From contig QLIY01000219.1 of NCBI GenBank assembly GCA_003260075.1, positions 23,603 through 87,602 on the forward strand: a stretch of DNA of 64,000 bases, read 5' to 3'. Positions within the stretch are counted from its first letter, which is position 1, and every line of letters starts with the position of its first letter. A program made the position numbers and the translations under genes. Source of the stretch: Phallusia mammillata. Lineage: Eukaryota > Chordata > Ascidiacea > Phlebobranchia > Ascidiidae. The notes beneath the pieces were generated by a model. That model was not told where the DNA came from. It did no database searches and saw nothing but the letters and a program-made list of their open reading frames with translations. Shown here piece by piece: positions 21,654-33,186 of this stretch.

Positions 21654-21661
21654 TTTTACAT

Positions 21662-21833
21662 TGACCTTTGCATTGATTACCTGGTTTGTGGCACTCAAGT
21701 TCGCCAGTTTGCAAATGCGATCAAAGTTATCGGTGTTTATCGTGACTACATGCACCTTGTTAGATGTCGTGCTTCAACCTTGTTAGTGTAATGCTGTCAT
21801 TGGAATATTGGCAAACAAATTATAGTTTTTCTT
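21662..21833 (+). pseudogene. 7TM receptor gene remnant (TM7 part)
   Basis: From 21776 the plus strand reads NLVSVMLSLEYWQT, the family's TM7 end (compare NLVSVLLSFESW). Upstream bases back to 21662 are too degraded to align confidently. No intact frame remains. Confidence 0.5.
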
Positions 21834-22587
21834 GATAGCAAACACGTAAAACGAACACCTACGATACTCGTGCCAGGCATCAGTAAAGTAAGCCGTCAAC
21901 TCTATGTGATTTTGCGCAATGTAAAGAATTATGCGTCCGTACAACATAAGATACAGAGAGATTATAATACATGGGACCCAATAGTTTAGGATTGCTGTCG
22001 ATACTACATATTAAACTCTGTCGTTACGTTTCTAACTAGGTGTGTGTAGATATAGGTGTCTATTACAGATGAAAACAAAGTCACTTGCGAAAATAACAGT
22101 GAACTATTCGTGTGTCACTGCATTGATTAAAAACAGGGCTCCAATAAATAATATGCTTTTTCCAATTTGATGTGACATCAGTGTATGCCTTGCAGTGATT
22201 GAATCTTGGGCAATGATATTGACGTTGTAAGCAAGGTTGTTGTCATCACGGCACAAATGCTCAGCACCATATTCGCAAAAAAGATCGAAAAAATAATCGT
22301 AGAAGCATTTTTGAATGATTTAAAATATTCTGAGCAAAAAGATCAAGCCAGTATTTGAGTGTCAGGCATCACAAGGTTTCGACAGTTTCTATAGTTACTC
22401 GCCAGGTGAAATAAAACCAACTGAAAGCGTGCAACTTTGTGCCGCACAACAGTAAAGAAAGCCTTAGCTGTTTCATGGAAGTAAGTGACAGTCACCACAC
22501 GCAAGTCCTGTGAATCAGAAAACAAATTGTTCATGGTTGCTTACAAAGTTTCGCTTCCGATGTCCGAAGAGCAACTTTGTTGAGCGG

Positions 22588-23333
22588 TTTAGCGGTTTAC
22601 ACCAGTGCTGTGGTTGCTTTTCTTCTCAGCTACATACCCCTTCTGCCAGATCAGGTGACTTTCAACATTGGCTATTACGACGGGAATTCTCGGCCTTGCG
22701 AAATATCGATGGACGTATCCATTGTTGGTTACGTTCTAACCATCACTTGCATCAACATTTTTTTTTGGTTTCGGCAACGCTCGCTCTACCAACACCCAGC
22801 AATGAACCTTGCCAACAAACCTTGGTTGCGGTATGTCAACTGGGCCACATTGTTTGTAATAGTAGGCGGGTGTATATTTTCTGGAGCAGCTTTACTTACC
22901 CCGAAAACTACACCCATTTAAAACGTGGCTGTGTCTCGAGACCAAAAGACTAGTTCACCGTCTGGCCTATATACGTTGGCAACGGTGTTATAATCGTGGG
23001 TCAAGTTATGATGTTCCTGTTCATGTTTCCCCTGCGTTCACAAGTTCAGCCCCCCCCCCCAGGATTCTCAAACGATCATCAATCTTCGCAGCCGTTTGTG
23101 TTGTGAGAGATCTGGTTGCCATGGCAATTCTTGCCTTCGTAGTGCCGGAGAACACAACGCGACACGTCACTGTGACAGTGTATGACGTCAATATGATGAT
23201 CAATTTGACCAGTGTATTTTTGTCGTTTGAATCGTGGCCGCAAATACTGAGAAGCTGCTTGAAGAAAGAACAAACTGGGAGAAAATCCAGAGATTACTCA
23301 GCAAGTGGTGTAACCGGTGACACCAGAGCATAA
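22588..23333 (+). pseudogene. Broken 7TM receptor gene
   Basis: It resembles the copies at 29.8-36.8 kb. The N-terminus and TM1 are missing. TM2-TM4 are readable from AVYTSAVVAF. A one-base deletion in the codons for FSGAAFTYPE (near 22890) shifts the frame, and a TAG replaces Lys in KDKFTVWPIY at about 22951. About 25 bases after the LRSQVQ-equivalent codons have been replaced by a run of 11 C (23050-23060). TM6, TM7 and the tail (SFESWPQILRS ... GDTRA) are open again from 23103. Confidence 0.85.
23050..23060 (+). repeat. Run of 11 C inside a broken receptor gene
   Basis: The run replaces coding bases present in the related copies. It is one of three C tracts in the window that sit at damaged or repeated loci (the others are 988-1056 and 40905-40914). 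Confidence 0.8.
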
Positions 23334-23396
23334 TGTTTTTGATCGGAAACATGAAATTTGTGTACAAATTTACACCATATAAATGATCCTTTAAGC

Positions 23397-23500
23397 TAGT
23401 GGTTCTCAACGTTTCGTGGACCTTGGCCCCCTTAAAGTAACTTTTTGGTCTTATAGCCCCCTTCAAATAATCCTGTGGGACCTGTGGCCCCCTTAAAATA
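23397..23500 (+). mobile_element. Possible truncated hAT-type end
   Basis: TAGTGGTTCTCAACGTTTCG followed by repeated GCCCCCTT(A/C)AA blocks resembles hAT terminal regions. No partner end was recognised. 23501-23975 holds no other feature I can support. Confidence 0.3.
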
Positions 23501-23975
23501 TGTAAATGGCAATCTCATGTTGGAATTTAGTACTAATTTCGGCTGTAAAAGGGTCGAATGAAATAAACAAGAATTCGTAATCATGGAAAACCTCAATATA
23601 AACAAATAGTATGTGAAATAGTCGATTAAATTAGGGAATAAAGTTAAAAAGAAAATGGTGTTTCTGGTAAACATACACCTGTGCCCCTCGGTAACACAGC
23701 TCGCAATCAGTTTAACAGCTATAGATTTTTATTGGCACACACAGTACTGACAGGCAATCAGATAAAGAGAAATCAGATAAAGATAGCCGGGTCAGATAAA
23801 GATATGCGCTTCTTTAGCAACAGTAAACAAGTATTATTTATTGAGATCAGCCATGTAGACCAGCAAATGTGGCACATTTAGGCCTATTCAAAGCCTAATG
23901 CCGAATCAAATCGGTCTCTAGATCCATCCAGCTTGTGTTGGGACTTTTGCAGCATAAATTTTTTTAGTGATGACA

Positions 23976-24920
23976 TCACACAGTTTCTTCTATCTGCCTA
24001 AGTTCATCGGCAGCTGAGTGAGTTCCCTGCGATGTAATCGTATTTGTTCGTTTCTTGTGTCTACAGAATGGGACAATGAGAATCTTTTGCCAGGATTCAA
24101 ATGATAGCACCACGCTAGCAAGGTTTGCTAAAATATTGGTGTTGTACACAGTGACAGTAATATGACGGGTCGAGTTCTCGGGCACAAAAACCACCAACGT
24201 TGCCATGGCGATAAGATCGGAAACGACACACACGACCGCTAGTGCCCCACACCTCTTTAAAATGTTAAGAATTCGTTTTTCTGTGCAATTACTGATTGCT
24301 TGGTTTCGCATCGGAAAGAGACAAAGAAACAGCATTAGTCCTTGGCTAACGGATACGACTCCATTAAACACATAAAACGGCCAGACGATGAAATCTGACC
24401 TGGGTTTAGCAACGCAGCCTCGGTTTGAGCACAAATAGTTTTGTGGAATTACGTAAGCAGTGCCTGCAAAAAGGCATCCAGACGCTACGACGGCAATGCT
24501 TCCCCAGCTAAGCTTTCGCAGCCATTGTTTGTTATTGCAACATGTCATCGCGGGATGCTTGTAAAGAGATCTCTGACGAAACCACAAAAACACGTAAGTG
24601 CTGAAGAGTGCCGCCGTATACCCTGACACGTACACATCCATAGCTAGTTCACAACTCCATGCATCTTGATCCAAATAACCAAGGTTAAAGACTGCCTGGG
24701 AGGGCAACAACGCCGCATAGCTGCTAACCATGGCAACTATAGCGGAGGTGTAAATCGAACCAGCGTTAAACTTTTGCAAATCGTGACGATTTTCGCGTCG
24801 CCATTTTCCTGTTCGAATACCATATATGGTCATGCATGTGATGACCCAAGAAATAAGGGCAACCGAAACGATGTTTACAACTTCTGCCAAAATCCATTCA
24901 GGCTGCTGCAGACGATTCAT
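23976..24920 (-). CDS. 7TM receptor-like protein, single coding exon, short N-terminus
   Basis: 314 residues starting directly at MNRLQQPEW. The MENLSLTS-type outer tail of its relatives is absent: an in-frame TGA lies 12 codons upstream of the start and no earlier ATG is available. Seven hydrophobic segments and all family marks are present: RTGKW, NAGSIYTSA, SCE before TM3, LWFRQRSLY, RGCVAKP, GLMLFLCLFPM, CVVSD, NLASVVLSFESWQKIL. The tail is Lys/Arg-rich, then Ser/Thr-rich. The loss of N-terminal sequons is unusual, so a different start in an upstream exon is possible. Orientation is opposite to the pair at 17.8-21.0 kb. Function unknown. Confidence 0.85.
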   Translation of the reverse strand: MNRLQQPEWILAEVVNIVSVALISWVITCMTIYGIRTGKWRRENRHDLQKFNAGSIYTSAIVAMVSSYAALLPSQAVFNLGYLDQDAWSCELAMDVYVSGYTAALFSTYVFLWFRQRSLYKHPAMTCCNNKQWLRKLSWGSIAVVASGCLFAGTAYVIPQNYLCSNRGCVAKPRSDFIVWPFYVFNGVVSVSQGLMLFLCLFPMRNQAISNCTEKRILNILKRCGALAVVCVVSDLIAMATLVVFVPENSTRHITVTVYNTNILANLASVVLSFESWQKILIVPFCRHKKRTNTITSQGTHSAADELRQIEETV

Positions 24921-26459
24921 TGTCGCCGTGTTAACTATCAGCTTCAGAGTTCAGAACGTTGAATGTTTTACGTCCAAAAAAAGATATCGTAAGTCCTCAC
25001 CTACGAATACAAGTACAGTTTGTGTGCTGGGTCCAGTGATACAATTTACAACATTCTGATGTAATGCAACCGTCAATGCAAGCATTTGTTATTAAATTAC
25101 AACTTTGCGTGTCTAAATATAGTGTATTGATCACCTTTTTTGATACTGTTTCCTTTTCAACACTTGGCCTTACTCTGTCTCTTTTCTGTAACAATACCAG
25201 GGCTAACACTTTCAATTTTAATAAGCATAACTGACAAGCAGCACTTCGATGCAACTACTAAAATTAAAAATGATGTGCCAGACTAGCCAGGCCAAATGTA
25301 TATCTGAAGTAACCCGCTTTAATCTTATTTAACTATTCCAATAATCAATACTTAAGTTCCATTTTTATCAAACAGTTTCCGTTTTTTACCTTTGTTTTCC
25401 ATAAGCTTTTTTAAGGTGACCTTCGAAACGACCTCCTATTTTGATACACTGTTTTGATGCGAAATTAGCGACTATTTAGGTTCTCTGAAATGAACGCTTT
25501 GATTTAAGTCATTTTACTGCAACAATAGACGGAAATATTTTTTATCCCGAACAGCCTTAACATCAAACCAATCGATATTGACGCTCAATGAGTTGCAGAC
25601 CAATATAGGTTTCAGTTGGGAGAATAGGCAACATATAGTATTGAGACTGCTTTAGACATTCAAATTATATCCAATGCTTTATTAACGCATGCCCTTCAAC
25701 CGAGTTACTAATCCCTGGGGCCCAAATAATCTTGCTTGATTAATTTTGTAGATGAGGTGCAACTACAGCTTTGGTAACTTCGTACATTTTTTTCAAACGT
25801 GTGCAAATCTATAGTTGTTAAACTGATTAGATTCTGTATTCATTTGAATAAACAAATTCACAATGAATAGTTTCCACAAATTTTTACGCTTTGCATTTTG
25901 ATAATTACTTATAACAAAGCCCACAACGGAAAAACATAAATTGCCTGAAGAATATACACGACAAAATATACACACAGGGGCAAATTTAGAGATACTAAGA
26001 GTAATTTAAAGAACGACTTTTGTTGTATCGACTTTTAAAAACAACACCTGTTTGAAACATTAACCAAAGCGTCACATACCACAACACAAAAAATCACTTT
26101 TCCAGGTCCGTTTAAGGGGTTATTTTTATGGTGAGAATTTGTACACAAATTTAACGTTTAAGATCGAAGACGTTACGCTAAGGCGTCAACAGTCACTACA
26201 CTAGTTGGGTGATCACTGGATCATTTCCCAGTTTGTTCGTTTTTCAAGTAGATTCTTAGTATTGTCGGTCACGATTTAAACGACAAAAATGCACTACTCA
26301 AATTGATCATCGTATAAACTATAGACTGTCGGTTTCGTTTTTGTAAACGGGTACGGAAAAATGCATTAATTATATAAAATGTTCCGGCAAAACGAAAATG
26401 TATCAACAGTCCAAACTATCGCACATGTTTACCTACAACCTCAACCTACACGCGTGCAC
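24921..26459. other. Intergenic, no gene seen
   Basis: AT-rich DNA between two minus-strand receptor genes. A polyadenylation signal for the downstream gene is present at 26460-26465 on the minus strand. Confidence 0.45.
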
Positions 26460-26556
26460 TTTATTTACAGAAAACCGTTTCAATTTCTTTACATAATAAA
26501 CGTCCATCTCCATATAACATACCATAAACCACTTTATAAAATTCCCATTATGCAAC

Positions 26557-27558
26557 TCATTCAATTTGCCTTAAATCAATGCCAGCCGACTGGGTTCCCT
26601 GAGATGAAGTTGTAGTGGATGGTTCTACTTGTCTGGTGAATGGAGCAACCAGAATCGTTCGCCACGATTCGAACGACAGCAACACACTGACAAGGTTCGC
26701 CAACACACTGGTGTTATACACTGTAACGGTCACGTGACGTGTCGAGTTATCAGGCACGATGAACACCAATGTTGCCATGGCGATAAGATCTGAGACCACG
26801 CAGGCGATTGCGAATGCTCCTGACCGCTTCAGGATTCTAAGAATTCTTTTTTCCGTGCGATCTCCGCTAGATTGATTCCGCAATGGATAAAGAAATAGAA
26901 ACAGCATAAGTCCTTGACCAATACACACAACACTGTTGCTTGCGTACACCGGCCACAAAATAAACTCCGACTTCGGTTTGGCAACGCATCCTCGGTTTGA
27001 GTACGAGTAGTTTTTCGGGATTATATAAGCAAAGCCGGCAAAGAGTAGACCACCCGCTATTACAGTAATGCTTCCCCGACTGAGGTTTTGCAGCCATTTT
27101 TTGTTATTGCAACACGTCATCGCGGGATGACTGTACAGAGATCGTTGACGAAACCACAAAAACACATACGTGCCGATAAGTGATGATGCATATCCAAAAA
27201 CGTATATATCTAATGCTAGTTCACAATTCCATGCATCTTTATCCAAGTATCCAAGATTGAAAACTGCCTGGGAGGGCAACAGAGCCGCGTAGCTGGTAAC
27301 CATGGCAACTACAGCAGAAGTGTAAACTGAACCAGCGTTAATTTTTTCTAAGTTGACACGATTTTCGCGCCGCCATTTTCCTGTTCTAATGCCATATATG
27401 GTCATGCTTGTGATAGCCCAGCCAATTAGGACCACAGATATTACATTTGTAATTTCTGCAACAATCCATTCCGGTTGCTGAAGTCGATTTATGGTCACTG
27501 TTTTGTTGTATTGGTTTTCCGCTGACGCAGTACTGGATGTCAAAGACAGGTTTTCCAT
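26557..27558 (-). CDS. 7TM receptor-like protein, single coding exon
   Basis: 333 residues from ATG 27558 (MENLSLTSST). It is a close relative of the products at 17840 and 20009 and lies in inverted orientation with matching 5' flank (TTTTCAGTTTGTTTTTAG about 40 bases before the ATG, and GAATATTTGGAATTCGCTT further up). Family signatures QPEWIVAE, RTGKW, NCE, LWFRQRSLY, RGCVAKP, LYPL, CVVSD and NLVSVLLSFESW are intact. Outer sequons NLS and NKT are present. The stop comes three codons early: the codon matching Ser in IESVA is TGA. This should be harmless. Function unknown. Confidence 0.88.
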   Translation of the reverse strand: MENLSLTSSTASAENQYNKTVTINRLQQPEWIVAEITNVISVVLIGWAITSMTIYGIRTGKWRRENRVNLEKINAGSVYTSAVVAMVTSYAALLPSQAVFNLGYLDKDAWNCELALDIYVFGYASSLIGTYVFLWFRQRSLYSHPAMTCCNNKKWLQNLSRGSITVIAGGLLFAGFAYIIPKNYSYSNRGCVAKPKSEFILWPVYASNSVVCIGQGLMLFLFLYPLRNQSSGDRTEKRILRILKRSGAFAIACVVSDLIAMATLVFIVPDNSTRHVTVTVYNTSVLANLVSVLLSFESWRTILVAPFTRQVEPSTTTSSQGTQSAGIDLRQIE

Positions 27559-28480
27559 TTGGTATTCAATTCAAGTTTAAGCACACGCAAATACTAAAAA
27601 CAAACTGAAAAGTTGATTTATTGACCTGTCATCAATAGCGATACCATTCTATTATCAAGCGAATTCCAAATATTCATAAACAAGCACAGAAAATTTGCTT
27701 ACCTACAAAATCTATGGTTTGAAAAACACCTTGTGTTCTGAAACAACTTTAATAAAATGTCCTGACAAGCATCTACAACACCGTTGATGAACCAACTTAG
27801 CCTATACCAACCAAGCAACTAAGCTAACGCAGTGTTTTATAACTATTATACTTCCCTGTTTCGTCTATATACGAAAACGTGCTACTTCAGTTCTTTATGC
27901 TTCAGCATCTATATGTATCCACGATTTTTTGTGCTAATTGTGGTAAGTTGTACATAAAATTGAATGCTTAACTCTCCTTGAGTTGTTTTTTAACCAGGAA
28001 AAAATTGACATAACGGATTGTAACCAACTGATAAACGTATCCCTCCAAAGATCTCTATCACGGTCTCATCAAACGCCACACAAAATGCATATTCATGTAA
28101 CCGTAACTTTCTAAAGCATTGTACTATCTCACGCCTTTCTCTAACAGAACTAATTGATATACTTGAGATCTTATAAGTTGTCTGTTATAGCAGAGCAGTT
28201 ATACAAATAATGTAATGTTGTTATACCTTGCTCACCAAACCTCCACAAACAAGTAAGGTAAAAATGCGTGGGTTTATAATATAACCTATGTCCTGTTGAC
28301 ACGTTCATCTCACTCTGCTTTCCAGTTAATTCCGAAATCAGCGAATGTATGTAACAAACCGATGTAACGTTTAAGTTTCCCTGCCCATGAAGGTACGTTG
28401 TTCGTACTATAGTATAATATAATGCGTCCCGTTAATATAACGTCAAAGTTTTTTCATTAACTATGGCAGTTTATTCTTTA
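27559..28480 (-). promoter_or_regulatory. Upstream region shared with the tandem pair at 17-20 kb
   Basis: Blocks such as CTTGTTTATGAATATTTGGAA and GAATTCGCTTGATAATAGAATGGTATCGCT recur upstream of 17840 and 20009. Retention of these blocks in all three copies suggests a common promoter or 5' UTR intron region. No core promoter element can be assigned with confidence. Confidence 0.4.
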
Positions 28481-28952
28481 CTTAATATGCAATAAGCGTA
28501 TTATGATGATACCAAAGCTGAAGGAATGAACGGATACTTATAGCTATAAATGCCATTTAGCTTTATATGTAGAGTGTCGTAATAAATACAATGCAGGTTG
28601 CTCGCTATATACAGTTGACCTTCCGGACCATGTGTATCAATGCTGATTTGATCAATCACAGCATCGCAAGTTATATTTCCATTGACCTTTAGCGTTAGGT
28701 CCAAAAGTAGATCAAAAAGTGGCAAAGGTAGGGTGGACTAGATTTTTAAAACGGAAACAAGATAAAAAGTTATGACAAATTAAATACATAAAACTTAGGC
28801 ACGTAATTTTGCAACGTATTAATAATACTGCTGTCGTGCTGTGCGAACCATACCTGGACGATTTTGTTCCTCCGGATACAATTTTAAAATACCACGACTT
28901 TGTATTGCAACTTAGGATCAATAACATGTTTATAATATTAAACGCAACTGCA

Positions 28953-29013
28953 ATGAATCGAGAGTGGATCTTAGCAGAGGTTGGTAACATCACTTCTCTT
29001 TCTCTAGTCACGT
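28953..29013 (+). pseudogene. Receptor gene stub (TM1 only)
   Basis: MNREWILAEVGNITSLSLVTWL matches the start of TM1 in the family (compare MNRLQQPEWILAEVVNI). After about 20 codons the similarity ends and the sequence continues as DNA that also flanks other copies (TTTGC(G/A)AAGTGATT; compare 31841 and 35200). Confidence 0.55.
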
Positions 29014-29774
29014 GGTTATCGTTAGTTATAGTTTGCGAAGTGATTTATTTCGAATTTCAAAGTTTGTTTCAAGACCTAGGGAAAATAACTTTGTTGTTTT
29101 TAATCTTAGTAGTTAGTGTCCTTTTTCATGTGACATGTGACAAGAATTAGGTTTTGCATGTAACGAATGCAACAGTATAACTTCTCTAGCTTGTAAGACT
29201 AGTAACACTTCCATTCAGGACAATCAAAGAGCGAAATTGAATCTTAATTCAATGCTCAGCAAATATAAACGGATTTTTTACATACAAATATAATCTAAAC
29301 ACCTTGAAGTAAAGAAAGAATCGGCTTTCACAACATATATGACAAAAAGCATTTAATGAATAGAAATGCTCATATTGAAGTCCATGGGAGCAAAAAGTGA
29401 TATAAGTGATGAAGATCATTGAAATGTGATATATATATATAGCCATGAATGGAAGTGATAGATAGTCATGGATATCATGTGCTTTTCAAGTCATGTTTTA
29501 CACAGAAATAACAAATGCAATCATTATGATTCACCATTACTTTGTTCATGTTAAACAATCAGATACAGACTGCTGAGTTGACCAAGAATCAACGAAAACA
29601 AACAAACAGCCAACGAAAAGACACTAGGAATGTAAAGATCCACTTTATTGATTACAGCAAAACCATATCAGTGTAACAGAATGAAAACGCCATACATTTC
29701 AATGCCAGAAATTTCTGTTTCAATGATAGTATTGATAGTATTTTAGTACACCAATACAATATTTAAAACCGACA

Positions 29775-30598
29775 TCATGCTCTTGTGTCGCCGGTTGCAC
29801 CATTAGTCGAAGAATAAGCATCCCTCGATGTTTCTCCTTTTCCACTTCTTTTCAAGAAGCTCCTTATTATTTCCGGCCAAGTTTCGAACGACAAAAGTAC
29901 ACTGGTCAGATTGATCATCAAATTGACGTCATACACTGTCACAGTGACGTGTCGTGTTGTGCTCTCGGGTACTACAACTGCAAGAATTGCCATGGCAACC
30001 AAATCGCTCACAACACAAACGGCTGCGAAGATTGATGATCGTTTGAGAATCCTGATGATACGACAAGCATTGTTACCTTTGACTTGTGAACGCAGAGGGT
30101 AAATGAACAGGAACAGCATCATAGCTTGACCAAAGGTTATGACGCCGTTGCTGACGTATATAGGCCAGTGTTGGTAGAGCGAGCGTTGACGAAACCAAAG
30201 AAAAATGTTGATGCAAGTGATGGTTAGAACGTAACCAACAATGGACACGTCCATTGATATTTCGCAAGGCCAAGAGTCTCCATCGTAATAGCCAATATTA
30301 AAAGTCACCTGATCTGACAAAAGGCGGATATAGCTCAGGAGAAAAGCGACCACAGCACTGGTGTAAACCGCTCCGGCGTTAACTTGAGACGGACTGGAAA
30401 CGTTTTCTTTTTGCCATTTGCCTGTTCGATTGGTAATCAAACCGGCGCTGACCCATGTGACGGTAACACTAGCAACGACATTAAAGATTTCTGCAATCAG
30501 CCATTCCGGTTACTTAAACAGGGGGAGGGGAGGTAACGTTCACAGGGGAGGTAACGTTGTCGGCATAAATTTCAGTAACGTTATACATCACATACATA
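29775..30598 (-). pseudogene. 7TM receptor pseudogene with internal deletion
   Basis: Relative of the 36772-35799 copy. The N-terminus starts MYNVTEIYADNVTSPV at 30598, then a small duplication of VTSP codons and a frame change occur. In the family frame the Gln of KQPEW is TAA. From GLITNRTGKW onward the frame is open for 221 codons, but about 55 codons are missing in frame between RQRSLYQH and WPIYVSN, removing TM4 and the outer loop with its Cys. TM5-TM7 and the tail GDTRA are intact, including the TM7 region that two relatives have lost. Confidence 0.85.
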
Positions 30599-31079
30599 TT
30601 TCTGATTGTTTTCTATGTTTGAAACATACTGTGCAGCCAGTAATGCCCAAACCATTGTTTTATTGTAATGCAGAGAAGAGTGTCAAACCACTAAAAGAGA
30701 ACACCAAGGCGCCAACTTGCTTAGCTAGCATCTGGTATCCTGTGTTTAGTTTTTGTGAGAGTTGAAAACGTTCCAGCAGCTTTTACTTTGTAAAGTCATT
30801 AACCTATCAATTTAAGTGCATTCAAAGAACAACTGCTGTAGTTTCATTCTAAAAATATCAATGTACCCAAATCAAATCGTATAAATGACCTATGAGTGTT
30901 TAATATAGGTTCAGGTGCATCTGGCGTTTTTCGCTGTCCCTTTCTGAGTACCATAATGATTCCATGATTGTAATCTATGACAGCAAAGTAACAGGTGCGA
31001 AGCTCAAATGCGTTTTTTATCATCGCAGTTGACGCGGTATCAGAAACATAACAGTTGACCAAGTATTAAATTGTTATTG

Positions 31080-31370
31080 CCAGAGTAGTGCAGTTGGGTA
31101 TCACAAACGTAAGAATTACCACGGCAACCAGATCGCTCACAACACAAACGACTGCGAATATAAATGAACGTTTAAGAACACTGATCACACGACACGCATT
31201 GTTACCTTGGACTTATGAACGTTTGGGGTAAATATACAAAAACAACACTGGAATTGGACAAAAGATTACGAAGCCGCTGCTGACGTGCATAGACCAGGCG
31301 GTAAACTTGTCTTTTGGTCTCGAGACACACCCACGATTTAAATCAATGTAGTTTTCCGGTGTAATCTAAA
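31080..31370 (-). pseudogene. Degraded 7TM receptor fragment
   Basis: On the minus strand the region carries recognisable codons for the outer loop 2 to TM6 part (for example CVSRPKDKFTA, then VVCVVSDLVAV-like), broken by stops and indels. The N-terminal half is absent. Confidence 0.7.
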
Positions 31371-32212
31371 CTCTGATGTCCACTGCAAAGAAGCAACTAC
31401 ACAGGAGTACGAAAGATTACGAATGACATGCACTGCTCTGTATTTTTTTATGCTCGGTGAGCGAAAGAACGTCGAAAAAGAATATCTACTTTAATGTCAT
31501 CGTTCTGCACTTCCATTTTGAACTAAAGCCATGAAGTTCCATTTTATTGCCTTCGGACAGAATGCAGTTTTGTCTTTTGGACAAAATTCTTATTTGCATT
31601 GCCATAAATGCAACTGAAGTATGGTTGAGAGGAAGATTTAAAGTTACAATCTTGGTTTAACCATTGTCTGTGTCTTATTGAAAAGAAATGCTGCTAAAAC
31701 TGAACAATCGTCGTTTTATTTTAATGCGACACCCAAAATACCTGTTTAGAATACCAAAACCCGCAACATATAAACAAAGCTTAGGCAATCAGTTGCTCAA
31801 TTCAATAGCTGGAGGAAGTATATTATGCGTTAGGTCTTAGTTTAGTTTGCGAAGTGATTCATCGGCTAAAAAAGAATCGATTTTTACAACAGTTATGACT
31901 AAAAATGTTTAACGGTTAGAAACGTCTCTGTTATACATATTAGACACGGAAAAAGCAAATTCCATCATGATTCACCAATGATTTGTTTGTGTTATACAAC
32001 AAACACGCGATACAGACTGAGTTGACTAAGAGAAAACAAACATAACAAAAAACTAACGAAAAGACCCCAGCAATGTAAAGACCCGCTTTATTTCAGCAAA
32101 GCCATATCAGTGACTAAATCAAGGTGAAAACGCCATACACTTTAAAGTCAGAAATTTATGTTTCAAAGGCTCGTGACAGTATTTTTGCCAGTTTCAAACA
32201 CAATATTTCAAA

Positions 32213-33186
32213 TCATGCTCTTTTGTCGCCGGTTGCACCACTGGTTGAAAAATGAGCATCCCTCGATACTTCTCCTTTTCCACTTCTTTTCAAGAAGCTC
32301 CTTATTATTTCCGGCCAAGTTTCGAACGACAAAAGTACACTGGTCAGATTGTCATCATCATATTGACGTCATACACTGTCACAGTGACGTGTCGTGTTGT
32401 GCTCTCGGGTACCACAACTGCAAGAATTGCGATGGCAACCAGATCGCTCACAACACAAACGGCTGCGAAGATTGATGATCGTTTGAGAATCCTGATGATA
32501 CGACAAGCATTGTTACCTTTGACTTGTGAACGCAGAGGGTAAATGAACAAAAACAACATCATAGCTTGACCAAAGGTTATGACGCCGTTGCTGACGTATA
32601 TAGGCCAGACGGTGAACTTGTCTTTTGGTCTCGAGACACATCCACGATTTGAATGGATGTAGTTTTCAGGGTAAGTGAAAGCTGCTCCTGAAAATAAACA
32701 CCCGCCTACTATTACAAACAACGTGGCCCAGTTGATATAACGCAACCAAGGTCTTTTGGCAAAGTTCATTGCTGGGTGTTGGTAGAGCGAGCGTTGACGA
32801 AACCAAAGAAAAATGTTGATGCAAGTGATGGTTAGAACGTAACCAACAATGGATACGTCCATTGATATTTCGCAAGGCCGAGAGTCCCCATCGTAATAGC
32901 CAATGTTAAAAGTCACCTGATCTGACAAAAGGCGTATGTAGCTGAGAAGAAAAGCGATCACGGCACTGGTGTAAACCGCTCCGGCGTTAACTTGAGACGA
33001 ACTGGAATCGTTTTCTTTTTGCCACTTGCCAGTTCAAAGCCCATTGGTGATCAAACCAGCGCTGACCCAAGTGACGGTAACGATGGCAACAACATTAAAG
33101 ACTTCTGCAATCAGCCATTCCGGTTGCTTAAATCTGTTCACAGGAGAAGTTACGTTGCCCGCATAAAATTCAGTGACGTTATACAT
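32213..33186 (-). pseudogene. 7TM receptor gene with one nonsense codon and a TM7 frameshift
   Basis: From ATG 33186 (MYNVTEFYAGNVTSPV) the family frame is readable through TM1-TM6. The Arg of the GHRTGKW motif is replaced by TGA at 33036-33034. After VTVTVYDVNMM the bases GATGACAATCTGACC replace the GATCAATTTGACC of intact copies. This moves the frame so that translation stops before TM7. The remaining tail codons down to 32213 are still recognisable. The same TM7 frameshift is found in the 36772-35799 copy. Confidence 0.85.
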
